DNA of 15,634 nucleotides from positions 2,230 to 17,863 of the forward strand of contig ML214171.1 in the NCBI GenBank assembly GCA_004366195.1. The letters are read 5' to 3'. Made by a program: the position numbers and the translations under genes. The notes below the pieces were generated by a model. That model saw nothing but the letters and a program-made list of their open reading frames with translations. It was not told where the DNA came from and did not search any database. Source of the stretch: Actinomycetota bacterium (GTDB lineage Bacteria; Actinomycetota; UBA4738; HRBIN12). This document shows positions 6,380-13,482 of this stretch, one piece after another. Each line of letters starts with the position of its first letter. Position 1 is the stretch's first letter.

Positions 6380-7055
6380 ACCGGGGTTCGACCGGCCGCC
6401 ACCCCGGCGGGAGGCGACCCTCGTCCCGGGCCCGCGCCGAGCGCGCCAGGAAGCGGGCCAGCCGGAGCGGCTCGGGCGTGCGCGCCCGCCCCGAGGCGCA
6501 TGCGAGCACGACGCGGCAGGCCGTCTCGACGTCCGTCCGCCACGCCGCGTGCACGCACACCGGTCTCGCCCCACGGCGCGTGCGGACGAGACGCCCCACC
6601 TCTCGACCGTCGAGCAGCAGCCGCCCCTCCGGGTCCGGCACGGCGACGAGCGGACGGTCGGTCACCCCCACCGTCGGCAGGTCGAGCACCGCGCCGAGGT
6701 GCAGCGCGAGCCCCGCACCCCGGGGGTGGTCGCGCCCGGTCGCGTCGACGAGCAGGACGTCCGGCGCACGGGCGAGCGCCCGCACCGCGGCCTCGAGGGC
6801 GGGGCCCTCCCGCAGCGCGAGGTACCCCGGCTCGTACGGAGCGTCCACGGCGAACGCGATCTCGGCCCGGGCCGCCCCCGCGACGGCCGCCGCCCACCCG
6901 CGCTCGATGCCGGCCCGGTCGGCCCGCGTGGAGAAGGCCGCGAACACGGCGCCGACCACGAGCGGTCCCCGGAAGCTCCACGGCTCCGGCGAGAGCGTCG
7001 CGAGCTCGCGTTGCAGGACCTCCAGCTCGTCGCGGCTCCGCGCCCAGCGGGTCAC
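6354..7055 (-). CDS. Divergent endonuclease V family protein
   Basis: Endonuclease V nicks DNA (or RNA) next to deoxyinosine or inosine. The 233-residue protein fits in length and shows YEPGYLALREGP (74-85) with the catalytic Glu (E83), and LLVDATGRDHPRGAGLALHLG (101-121) with the catalytic Asp (D104) and the conserved HPR. Other family signatures are changed. The first Asp of GxD is Val37 (VVGAVF), the lysine after GV-x is Asp133 (GVTDRPL), the GHR segment is AWR (171-173), and the late Asp of RLAD is Arg201. Activity may thus differ or be lost; I believe an actinobacterial subgroup shares some of these changes. The GTG at 7055 lies 3 bp after the PAC2 stop, so they are co-transcribed. Its end is convergent with the DDAH-like gene. 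Confidence 0.78.
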   Translation of the reverse strand: MTRWARSRDELEVLQRELATLSPEPWSFRGPLVVGAVFAAFSTRADRAGIERGWAAAVAGAARAEIAFAVDAPYEPGYLALREGPALEAAVRALARAPDVLLVDATGRDHPRGAGLALHLGAVLDLPTVGVTDRPLVAVPDPEGRLLLDGREVGRLVRTRRGARPVCVHAAWRTDVETACRVVLACASGRARTPEPLRLARFLARSARARDEGRLPPGWRPVEPRFNRAGGGG

Positions 7056-7058
7056 GCG

Positions 7059-7919
7059 CTAACCGACGCCCCCCTGGTCGCGGCCCTGGTCGCGGAGGAA
7101 CCGCTCGAGCTCCTCGACGAGCTCCTCGCCGGTCGGCATGGGGCTCGGCTCGCCGGTCCCCTCGCGCTCCAGCTGACGGACGTACTCGGCGAGGCTGGGA
7201 TCCTCGGCGACCTCCTCGTCCACGCGGCGCCGCCAGCCCTCCGCCATGCGGGCCATATCGCGCAGGTCCACCTCCAGGCCCACGATGTCCCGCAGCGCGC
7301 CGAGCAGCGCCAGCGCCACCCTCGGGTTCGGGCCGGTCGGGAGGTAATGGGGCGCCGCCGCCCAGAGGGAGAGCGAGGGGAGCCCCACGGCCGGGGCCGC
7401 GTCGTGGAGGACCCCGACGATCCCGGTCGGGCCCTCGTACCTGGCCGGCTCGACCCCGGGGCGCGCGAGCCACGCGGGGTCCGTGCTCGAGGCACTCACC
7501 GGCGCGGGCTGCGTGTGCGGCACGTCGGCGAGGAACGCGCCGAGCGTGACGAGGAGCTCGACCCGCAGGTCGGTCGCCACCCGCAGGATCTCCTGCGCGT
7601 ACGTCCGCCACCGCACGTTCGGCTCGACGCCGAGGAACAGCACGAGGTCGCGCTCGCCGGCGCGCGCGAGGAAGAAGTCGTTCCGCGGCCACTCCAGCCG
7701 TCGGGTCAGGCCCGGCTCGAGCCGGACCATCGGCCGGTTCACCTGGAAGTCGTAGAACTCCTCGGGGTCGATGGACGCGAAGCGGCGACCGGCCGACCGG
7801 TCGCGGAGGTAACGGAGCGCGGTGGTCGCCGCCTCGCCCCCGTCGTTCCAGCCGGCGAAGGCGCATACCATCACGGGGCGGTCGACCTCTGGTCGGAAGA
7901 TCCACTCGACGTGGCCCAC
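7059..7919 (-). CDS. PAC2 family protein (proteasome assembly chaperone-like)
   Basis: The 286-residue soluble protein matches the PAC2 family, named for eukaryotic proteasome assembly chaperone 2 and common in bacteria and archaea with proteasomes. Typical features are PVMVCAFAGWNDGGEAATTAL (about 15-35), the FYDFQVNRPMV segment (55-65), DLVLFLGVEPNVRW (91-104) with W at the end, the ELLVTLGAFLADVPHT region (120-135), and GLPSLSLWAAAPHYL (178-192). The C-terminal 70 residues are charged and helical. The bacterial role is not established. The start is a GTG at 7919 with no strong Shine-Dalgarno, 45 bp below the mutY stop. It ends in TAG, 3 bp before the EndoV-like GTG, so mutY, PAC2 and the EndoV-like gene probably form one operon. 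Confidence 0.9.
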   Translation of the reverse strand: MGHVEWIFRPEVDRPVMVCAFAGWNDGGEAATTALRYLRDRSAGRRFASIDPEEFYDFQVNRPMVRLEPGLTRRLEWPRNDFFLARAGERDLVLFLGVEPNVRWRTYAQEILRVATDLRVELLVTLGAFLADVPHTQPAPVSASSTDPAWLARPGVEPARYEGPTGIVGVLHDAAPAVGLPSLSLWAAAPHYLPTGPNPRVALALLGALRDIVGLEVDLRDMARMAEGWRRRVDEEVAEDPSLAEYVRQLEREGTGEPSPMPTGEELVEELERFLRDQGRDQGGVG

Positions 7920-7964
7920 GCCCCCAGTCTCGTCCTCGCGCGGCCGACTGTCACGGGCCGCGGG

Positions 7965-8819
7965 TCAGGACGCGAGACGGACGCGGGCCCCCCGATGCTC
8001 CAGGATCCCCTCGGCGGCCAGCCGGCGCACCGCCTCCCGCACGCGCTCCTCGGGCTCGCCGACGACGGCGGCGAGCTCGGGGACGGTCGCCGAGGGGCGG
8101 ACCCGGAGCGCCCGCACCACCGCCCCTCGGACCTGCCGCATCGAGCCCTCGAAGGGCTCCGCGCGGCGGGGGTGGTGCGGCGCGTGCGCGGGCCCGCTGA
8201 GGACGGCGCGGCAGACCGGCCGGAGCGGGCAGGCCTCGCAGCGCGGGGTGGGGCGGCAGAGCTCCCGCCCGAGGTCCATGAGCGCCTGGTTCCACCCGCC
8301 GGGGTCGGTGGGATCCAGCCAGGCCTGGGCGAGCTCCCGGACCCGGGCCGAGCCCAGGTCCTCCGCCCCGCCGAGGGCTCGGGAGACCACGCGCCGCACG
8401 TTCGTGTCAACCGCCGCCACCGGGACCCCGAAGGCGATCGAGGCGACGGCGGCCGCGGTGTAGGGGCCGACGCCGGGCAGCGTCCGGAGCGCCGCCGGCT
8501 CGCGCGGCACGCGCCCCCCGTGCTCTCGCACGATCCTCCGGGCCGCCTCCGCGAGGGCCACCGCCCGGCGGTTGTAGCCGAGGCCGTCCCACGCGACGAG
8601 GACCTCCCGCCGCGGCGCCGCGGCCAGCGCCCGCAGGCTCGGGAAGCGTCGGAGGAACCGTCGGTACGCGCCCTCCACCCGCGCCGCCTGGGTCTGCTGC
8701 AGCATGACCTCGGAGACGAGGACGCGGTAGGGCTCGCGCGTCCGCCGCCACGGGTACGCGAGCCGGCGCGGCTCGAACCAGGCGAGCACCGCCGACCGGT
8801 CCGGCGTCAAGGGTTCCAC
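7965..8819 (-). CDS. mutY: A/G-specific adenine glycosylase with winged-helix-like C-terminus
   Basis: MutY removes adenine mispaired with 8-oxoguanine. From the GTG at 8819 the product has 284 residues. The core is clear: SEVMLQQTQ (36-44) with catalytic E37, the helix-hairpin-helix LPGVGPYTA (114-122), VDTNVRRV (137-144) with catalytic D138, and four cysteines at 188, 194, 197 and 203 for a 4Fe-4S cluster. The first cysteine gap is five residues, one shorter than the common six. The NUDIX-like 8-oxoG recognition domain is absent; residues about 225-284 instead look like a small winged helix (QVRGAVVRAL, VPELAAVVG, REAVRRLAAEGILEH), which resembles what I recall of mycobacterial MutY. Other possible starts are a TTG at 8810 or a longer frame, which would overlap the CBS gene. 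First gene of the mutY-PAC2-EndoV operon. Confidence 0.93.
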   Translation of the reverse strand: MEPLTPDRSAVLAWFEPRRLAYPWRRTREPYRVLVSEVMLQQTQAARVEGAYRRFLRRFPSLRALAAAPRREVLVAWDGLGYNRRAVALAEAARRIVREHGGRVPREPAALRTLPGVGPYTAAAVASIAFGVPVAAVDTNVRRVVSRALGGAEDLGSARVRELAQAWLDPTDPGGWNQALMDLGRELCRPTPRCEACPLRPVCRAVLSGPAHAPHHPRRAEPFEGSMRQVRGAVVRALRVRPSATVPELAAVVGEPEERVREAVRRLAAEGILEHRGARVRLAS

Positions 8820-8836
8820 CGCGGAGACGGAGGGGC

Positions 8837-8842
8837 TACGCT
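8837..8842 (+). promoter_or_regulatory. Putative -10 box of a leaderless CBS-protein promoter
   Basis: TACGCT is followed by 7 nt (CGTTGCC) and the GTG at 8850. TTCCAC at 8814-8819, 17 nt upstream, could be a weak -35 box. It would overlap the mutY start codon on the other strand, so the two divergent promoters may interfere. Confidence 0.55.
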
Positions 8843-8849
8843 CGTTGCC

Positions 8850-9218
8850 GTGCCGACGCTCCGGGAGCTCATGCGTACCGAGCTCGTCACGGTGGCCCCG
8901 ACGAGCACGGTCGCGGAGGCCGCCACCGTGATGGGCGAGCGCGGGGTCGGCTCCGCCCTCGTGGTGGAGGACGACGAGCCCGTCGGCATCTTCACCGAGC
9001 GCGACGCGCTGCGCGCCCTCGCGAGCGACTTCGACGCCCCGCGCCAGCCCGTGGCGCAGTGGATGTCCCGGGGGCTCACCACGCTGCCGGCGGACGCCGA
9101 CGCCCGGGCCGCCCGGGACCTCATGCTCGAGCGTGGCTTCCGGCACCTGCCGGTCGTCGAGGGCGGCCGCGTCGTCGGCATCGTCTCGCTGCGGGACCTC
9201 TCGGCGGCCCTGCGCTGA
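8850..9218 (+). CDS. CBS-domain pair protein
   Basis: A 122-residue cytoplasmic protein made only of two CBS motifs, which together form one Bateman module able to bind adenosine nucleotides or similar ligands. The first half runs from TLRELM to GIFTERDALRAL (about 3-57). The second runs from VAQWMSRGLTTLPADA to VVGIVSLRDLSAAL (about 68-121). GIFTERD and GIVSLRD are the usual phosphate-contacting ends. The GTG at 8850 is chosen because the first CBS begins at once and a TACGCT box lies 7 nt upstream; a longer frame is only an antisense shadow of mutY and its neighbours. Such stand-alone CBS proteins act as energy or redox sensors on unknown partners. It is divergent from mutY (30 bp apart) and ends 3 bp from the convergent 62-residue gene. 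Confidence 0.92.
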   Translation: MPTLRELMRTELVTVAPTSTVAEAATVMGERGVGSALVVEDDEPVGIFTERDALRALASDFDAPRQPVAQWMSRGLTTLPADADARAARDLMLERGFRHLPVVEGGRVVGIVSLRDLSAALR

Positions 9219-9221
9219 GGG

Positions 9222-9410
9222 TCAGAACCCCGGCTTGGGCGGCTCCGGCATCTGCCTCGCCGTCTCCCGGAGGACCGCGTACACCTCCTTGAAGACCTCG
9301 GCGGCGAAGGACGGCGGCTGGCTGCCCTGCGCCCCGAGCGCCCCGCGCACCGCCGAGGCCGTGATCTCCACCGCCTTCTCGAACACCGCCCACTCGACGT
9401 CGCGTGCCAT
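9222..9410 (-). CDS. Small protein of unknown function, 62 residues
   Basis: I do not recognise this protein. It starts with ATG at 9410, preceded at 4 nt by GGAGGTC, a strong Shine-Dalgarno, and a TAGCCT box lies 45 nt before the start, so it looks like a genuine expressed gene. Two amphipathic helices are likely, about 4-24 (VEWAVFEKAVEITASAVRGA) and 33-53 (PSFAAEVFKEVYAVLRETA), separated by a GAQGSQPP linker. It ends in a proline-rich tail, PEPPKPGF. No cysteines, no signal peptide and no membrane segment are present. It might dimerise as a helical hairpin. It is convergent with the CBS gene (3 bp apart) and lies downstream of the FAD oxidoreductase, but its own promoter suggests independent expression. 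Confidence 0.7.
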   Translation of the reverse strand: MARDVEWAVFEKAVEITASAVRGALGAQGSQPPSFAAEVFKEVYAVLRETARQMPEPPKPGF

Positions 9411-9455
9411 CTCGACCTCCGTAGCTCGATCCCGTTCCGTCCTGCTGCCCGCGAC

Positions 9456-9461
9456 AGGCTA
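9456..9461 (-). promoter_or_regulatory. Putative -10 box upstream of the 62-residue gene
   Basis: TAGCCT, the same hexamer as before the DDAH-like and phosphatidyltransferase genes. A transcript starting about 7 nt downstream would have a leader near 38 nt with a Shine-Dalgarno. It lies between the end of the FAD oxidoreductase gene and the small gene. Confidence 0.4.
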
Positions 9462-9469
9462 CCGGAGCA

Positions 9470-10834
9470 TCAGTCGAACAGGAGTCGCTGCGCGGGGCCG
9501 AGCAGCCGGGACGCGCGACCGGTCCGCCGCTCCACGGCGTCCGCCCAGCGGAGCGCGGCGAACGCCCCGCCCACCCCGACCATCGCGAGGGGCGTCGGCT
9601 CCCACGGCCTCCACCGGTGCCCCACCCAGGGGAGCTCGGTGCGCGCGCTCGATCGGCCCAGGATCAGCTCGGCGAGCGTGCGCCCGGCGAGGGCCGAGGC
9701 GGTGACCCCATCGCCGAAGTACCCGCCGGCCCAGCCGATCCCATCCCGCAGGCCGACGGAGGGGATCCCGTCCCGCGGGACCCCGATGTAGCCGCTCCAC
9801 AGATGCTCGATCCGCACCCCCGCCGCGCGCGGGAACAGCCGGGCGAGGGTGGCGCGCAGGGCCCGGGCCGCGCTCGGCACGACGTAGTGGGGCGTCAGCC
9901 ACCCGGGGTGCGGATGGCCGCGACCGAGGCCGAGGGCGATCCGGTCGTCGCGGGTCCGCTGCGCGTACACGAACACCGGGCGGGCGTCGGAGAGGGTCTC
10001 GCGCCCGTCCCACCCAACCTCCTCGAAGAACGAGGGGGGCAGCGGTTCGGTGACCCCCATGTGGATGTGCACCGCGAGCAGGAGCCGCTCGTGCCCGCGC
10101 AGGCTGCCGGTCTCGCCCTCGAGCGCCCGCACGACGACGTCCGCCCGCACCGTCCCGCGGTCGGTCCGCACGAGGCCGGGTCGGAGGCCCCGGGCGACCG
10201 TGCCCTCGAAGATCCGGACGCCGAGCCCCTCGACGACCCGGGCGAGCCCCCGGGCGAGGCGCCCCGGGTGCACGGCGGCGCAGTCGGGGGTGAAGACGGC
10301 GCCCCGCAGGCCGCGCACCGCGATCCGCCCGGCGGCCTCGTCGGCCTCGAGCCAACGCCGGTCGTCCAACCCGAGCGCCGCGGCCTCCTCCATCTCGGCC
10401 CGGAGCCGGTCGACCTCGGGCGCCGAGGTCGCCACCTTCAGGCTCCCGCCGCGGACGTAGTGGGCGTCGATCCCCTCGGCCTCGCACACCCGGCCGATCT
10501 CGGTCACCGTCTCCCGCATCGCGGCCTGCATCGCCGCGGCCGCGTCACGGCCGAAACACCCGGCCATCACCGTGGGCGGCACGGTGAGCTCGGCCGAGGC
10601 CCATCCGCCGTTCCGGCCCGAGGCCCCGAACCCAGCTACCCGGCGCTCCACGATCGCCACCCGCAAGCCCGGGTCGGCCTTCGCCAGGTGGTAGGCGGTC
10701 CAGAGACCGGTGAACCCGCCGCCGACGATGGCCACGTCCACGGCGAGGTCCCCGGGCAGCGGCGGACGGGGCGCGAGCTCCTCCCCGCAGGTCTCGAGCC
10801 AGAACCCGAGCGGGTGCCGCCGGTCGCCGTTCAC
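9470..10834 (-). CDS. DAO-type FAD-dependent oxidoreductase (gamma-glutamylputrescine oxidase-like)
   Basis: The 454-residue flavoprotein oxidises an amine, amino acid or hydroxy acid. A leader with GFWLETCGEELAPRPPLPGD (10-29) precedes the Rossmann FAD site VAIVGGGFTGLWTAYHLA (34-51) and ribose-binding E63 in VERR. SGRNGGWAS (72-80) follows, then the DAO substrate domain, and late glycine-rich segments HLWSGYIGVPRDGIPSVG and WAGGYFGDGVTAS complete the FAD pocket. This layout fits the OrdL/PuuB-like group; the true substrate is not evident. The GTG at 10834 overlaps the stop of the acyl-CoA dehydrogenase gene (GTGA), so the two are coupled. A role in breakdown of lysine-, polyamine- or glutarate-related compounds is suggested by that partner but not shown. 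Confidence 0.88.
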   Translation of the reverse strand: MNGDRRHPLGFWLETCGEELAPRPPLPGDLAVDVAIVGGGFTGLWTAYHLAKADPGLRVAIVERRVAGFGASGRNGGWASAELTVPPTVMAGCFGRDAAAAMQAAMRETVTEIGRVCEAEGIDAHYVRGGSLKVATSAPEVDRLRAEMEEAAALGLDDRRWLEADEAAGRIAVRGLRGAVFTPDCAAVHPGRLARGLARVVEGLGVRIFEGTVARGLRPGLVRTDRGTVRADVVVRALEGETGSLRGHERLLLAVHIHMGVTEPLPPSFFEEVGWDGRETLSDARPVFVYAQRTRDDRIALGLGRGHPHPGWLTPHYVVPSAARALRATLARLFPRAAGVRIEHLWSGYIGVPRDGIPSVGLRDGIGWAGGYFGDGVTASALAGRTLAELILGRSSARTELPWVGHRWRPWEPTPLAMVGVGGAFAALRWADAVERRTGRASRLLGPAQRLLFD

Positions 10835-12003
10835 CGGTCGTAGGCCCGCAGGCCGGTGAGGGCCTCGCCGAGGATCAGCGTGTGGATCTCGTTCGTCCCC
10901 TCGTACGTGTAGACCGACTCGAGGTTGTTCATGTGGCGGATCACCGGGTACTCGAGCGTGATCCCGTTCGCCCCGAGGATAGCCCGGGCCTCCCGCGCGA
11001 TCTCCAGGGCCACCCGCACGTTGTTCAGCTTGCCCATGCTGACCTGCTGCGGCTTCAGCCTGCCCTCGTCCTTCATCCGTCCGAGGTGGAGGGCGAGGAG
11101 CATCCCCTTGTTCAGCTCGACCGCCATGTCGGCCAGCTTGCGTTGGGTGAGCTGGAACCCTGCGATGGGCCGCCCCCATTGCACACGCTCCTTCGCGTAG
11201 TTGAGGGCGGTCTCGAAGCAGCTCCGCGCTGCGCCCATCGCGCCCCACACGATGCCGTAACGGGCCTCGGTGAGGCAGGAGAGGGGCCCCTTCATCCCGA
11301 CCACCCCGGGGAGCACGGCGTCCCCCGGCAGCCGCACCTCGTCCAGGACGAGCTCCGAGGTGACGCTGGCCCGCAGCGAGAGCTTCCGGTGGATGTCGTG
11401 GGTCGAGAACCCGGGCGAGTCCGTGGGGACCAGGAACCCGCGGACGCCCTCGTCGGTCTTGGCCCACACCACGGCGAGGTCGGCGATCCCGCCGTTCGTG
11501 ATCCACATCTTCGTGCCGGAGATCACCCAGTCCGAGCCGTCGCGCCGGGCGTGGGTGCGCATGCTGGCCGGGTCGCTGCCCGCATCGGGCTCGGTGAGGC
11601 CGAAGCAGCCGATCACCTCGCCCCGGGCCATGGCGGGGAGCCAGCGCTCCTTCTGCTCGTCGCTCCCGTAGCGGCGGATGGGGAACATACAGAGCGACCC
11701 CTGGACGGAGACGAACGAGCGGAAGCCGCTGTCCCCGGCCTCGAGCTCGAGGCAGGCCAGGCCGTAGGAGACGGCGTTCGCGCCGAGGCACCCGTAGCCC
11801 TCCAGGTGCATCCCGAGCAGCCCGAGGTCGGCGAGGCCCTTCGCCACCTCCCGCGGGAACGTGGCCGACTCGAACCAGCCCTCGATCCCCGGGAGGATCT
11901 CGCCCTCCACGAACGCCCGCACGGCGTCCCGGATCTCGCGCTCCTCCTCGGTGAGGAGCCGGTCGATCTCCAGGAAGTCGAGCGGATCGATCTCGGCGCC
12001 CAT
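10831..12003 (-). CDS. gcdH: Glutaryl-CoA dehydrogenase-like acyl-CoA dehydrogenase
   Basis: GcdH oxidises and decarboxylates glutaryl-CoA to crotonyl-CoA, passing electrons to ETF, in lysine, tryptophan and aromatic degradation. The 390-residue product has normal length and close resemblance to the human enzyme: RSFVSVQGSL (95-104), with the arginine that holds the glutaryl carboxylate; YGSDEQKERWLP (112-123); GCFGLTEPDAGSDPASM (132-148) for FAD; WITN (167-170); and YEGTNEIHTLILG (about 367-379), with the catalytic Glu at 368. The ATG at 12003 lies 10 nt after a TAGGCT box, with a GAGGG in between. The stop overlaps the next gene's GTG. TrpB2 lies 33 bp upstream on the same strand but a promoter in the gap may separate them. 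Confidence 0.92.
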   Translation of the reverse strand: MGAEIDPLDFLEIDRLLTEEEREIRDAVRAFVEGEILPGIEGWFESATFPREVAKGLADLGLLGMHLEGYGCLGANAVSYGLACLELEAGDSGFRSFVSVQGSLCMFPIRRYGSDEQKERWLPAMARGEVIGCFGLTEPDAGSDPASMRTHARRDGSDWVISGTKMWITNGGIADLAVVWAKTDEGVRGFLVPTDSPGFSTHDIHRKLSLRASVTSELVLDEVRLPGDAVLPGVVGMKGPLSCLTEARYGIVWGAMGAARSCFETALNYAKERVQWGRPIAGFQLTQRKLADMAVELNKGMLLALHLGRMKDEGRLKPQQVSMGKLNNVRVALEIAREARAILGANGITLEYPVIRHMNNLESVYTYEGTNEIHTLILGEALTGLRAYDR

Positions 12004-12013
12004 GGGCGCCCTC

Positions 12014-12019
12014 AGCCTA
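12014..12019 (-). promoter_or_regulatory. gcdH: Putative -10 box of the gcdH promoter
   Basis: TAGGCT lies 10 nt before the gcdH ATG, inside the 33-bp gap after the TrpB2 stop. Transcription would begin 3 or 4 nt before the start codon. The downstream GAGGG could also act as a Shine-Dalgarno in a longer transcript from trpB2. Confidence 0.4.
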
Positions 12020-12036
12020 CCGCTCGCGGGCTCACC

Positions 12037-13416
12037 TCAGGGGACGGGGACCTCGGGCAGGTGCGCCAGGGCCGCCTCCTCGGCCGACGGGTCGAACTCG
12101 ATCTCCGGCAGGCGGTGGTTCAGGTAGTCGTCGTAGGCCTGCATGTCGAAGTGCCCGTGGCCCGAGAGGCCGATGAGGATCACCCGCTCCTGCCCGGCCT
12201 CGCGCGCGGCGATCGCCTCGTTCACCGCCCCGCGGATCGCGTGGGCCGACTCCGGGGCCGGCACGATCCCCTGGGTCTTGGCGAAGAGCACCGCGGCCTC
12301 GAAGACCTCGTTCTGGGTGTACGCGGCGGCCTCCATGTGGCCCTCCCGGACGAGGAGCGAGAGCGAGGGCGCGTCGCCGTGGTACCGCAGCCCGCCGGCG
12401 TGGACCGGGGCCGGCACGAAGTCGTGGCCGAGGGTGTACATCGGCAGCAGCGGCGTGAGCTGCGCCGTGTCCCCGAAGTCGTAGGCGAACCGGCCTTTGG
12501 TGAGGGTGGGGCACGCCGCGGGCTCCGTCGCCAGGAACCGCATCTCCGGCGTCTCGCCCCGCAGCCGACCGGCCATGAACGGATAGGCGAGGCCCGCGTA
12601 GTTCGAGCCCCCGCCGACGCAGCCGATCACCACGTCGGGCAGCTCGCCCGCCATCTCCATCTGCCGCCTGGCCTCCAGGCCGATCACGGTCTGGTGCAGC
12701 AGGACGTGGTTCAGGACCGAGCCGAGCGAGTAGTTGGTGTCCCCGTTCTTGGCGGCCACCTCGATGGCCTCGCTGATCGCGATGCCGAGCGAGCCGGTGG
12801 AGTCGGGGTGCTCCTCGAGCACCTTCTTCCCGGCCTCCGTCGTGCCGGAGGGCGAGGGTCGGACCTCGGCCCCGAAGGTCTCCATGAAGATCCGGCGGTA
12901 CGGCTTCTGCTCGAAGGAGGCCTTCACCATGAACACGAGGCACTCGAGGTCGAAGAACCGGCAGGCCATGGCGAGGGAGGAGCCCCACTGCCCGGCGCCG
13001 GTCTCCGTGGAGAGGCGACGCACCCCGGCCCGCTTGTTGTAGAAGGCCTGGGCGATCGCCGTGTTCGGCTTGTGGGAGCCGGCCGGCGAGACCCCCTCGT
13101 ACTTGAAGTAGATCCGCGCCGGGGTCTCGAGCGCCCGCTCCAGGCGCGTCGCCCGGTAGAGCGGCGTCGGCCGCCACAGCCGGTAGATGTCCAGCACCTC
13201 GCCCGGGATGTCGATCCAGGACGCCGTCGAGACCTCCTGCTCGATGAGGGCCTCGGGGAAGAGCGGCGCCAGCAGGTCCGGCGTCACCGGCTCCTTCGTG
13301 CCGGGGTGCAGCGGTGGCAGCGGCTGGATGCCGGCCCCGACCATGTCCGGCAGCAGGTTGAACCAGGCCGTCGGGATGTCGGCCGTCGAGAGGTCGAAGC
13401 GCGTGCGGTCGGTCAC
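12037..13416 (-). CDS. trpB: TrpB2-type tryptophan synthase beta chain-like PLP enzyme
   Basis: TrpB joins indole and serine to tryptophan with PLP. At 459 residues, and with an extra N-terminal region, this is the TrpB2 form, often encoded apart from trpA and thought to salvage indole. Key features are GVSPAGSHKPNTA (108-120) with the PLP-binding lysine K116, STETGAGQWG (136-145) with the catalytic Glu E138, and the phosphate-binding GCVGGGSNYAGL (265-276). RPTPLYRATRLERALETPARIYFKYEG aligns with the family's entry segment (82-108). The GTG at 13416 has GAGGAGG 4 nt upstream. No trpA or other trp gene is nearby. A serine deaminase-like role is possible. Confidence 0.93.
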   Translation of the reverse strand: MTDRTRFDLSTADIPTAWFNLLPDMVGAGIQPLPPLHPGTKEPVTPDLLAPLFPEALIEQEVSTASWIDIPGEVLDIYRLWRPTPLYRATRLERALETPARIYFKYEGVSPAGSHKPNTAIAQAFYNKRAGVRRLSTETGAGQWGSSLAMACRFFDLECLVFMVKASFEQKPYRRIFMETFGAEVRPSPSGTTEAGKKVLEEHPDSTGSLGIAISEAIEVAAKNGDTNYSLGSVLNHVLLHQTVIGLEARRQMEMAGELPDVVIGCVGGGSNYAGLAYPFMAGRLRGETPEMRFLATEPAACPTLTKGRFAYDFGDTAQLTPLLPMYTLGHDFVPAPVHAGGLRYHGDAPSLSLLVREGHMEAAAYTQNEVFEAAVLFAKTQGIVPAPESAHAIRGAVNEAIAAREAGQERVILIGLSGHGHFDMQAYDDYLNHRLPEIEFDPSAEEAALAHLPEVPVP

Positions 13417-13447
13417 GGGTCCTCCTCGAGATGGTCCGGTGGCGCGC

Positions 13448-13453
13448 AGCCTA
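13448..13453 (-). promoter_or_regulatory. trpB: Putative -10 box of the trpB2 promoter
   Basis: TAGGCT, 31 nt before the GTG at 13416. A start about 7 nt downstream would give a leader near 24 nt holding the GAGGAGG ribosome-binding site. It sits in the 66-bp gap after the Rieske gene. Confidence 0.4.
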
Positions 13454-13482
13454 CCCGCGCGCGGCCGGGGGCGCCACCCCGG

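Noticed and set aside
5024..6574. Minus-strand open frame of about 500 codons opposite the four-TM and DDAH-like genes
   Set aside because: No recognisable motif, and the plus-strand frames show membrane segments and DDAH motifs.
6549..9218. Very long plus-strand open frame through the mutY/PAC2/EndoV region
   Set aside because: It is the antisense shadow of those minus-strand genes; only its last part, from 8850, encodes a real domain (CBS).
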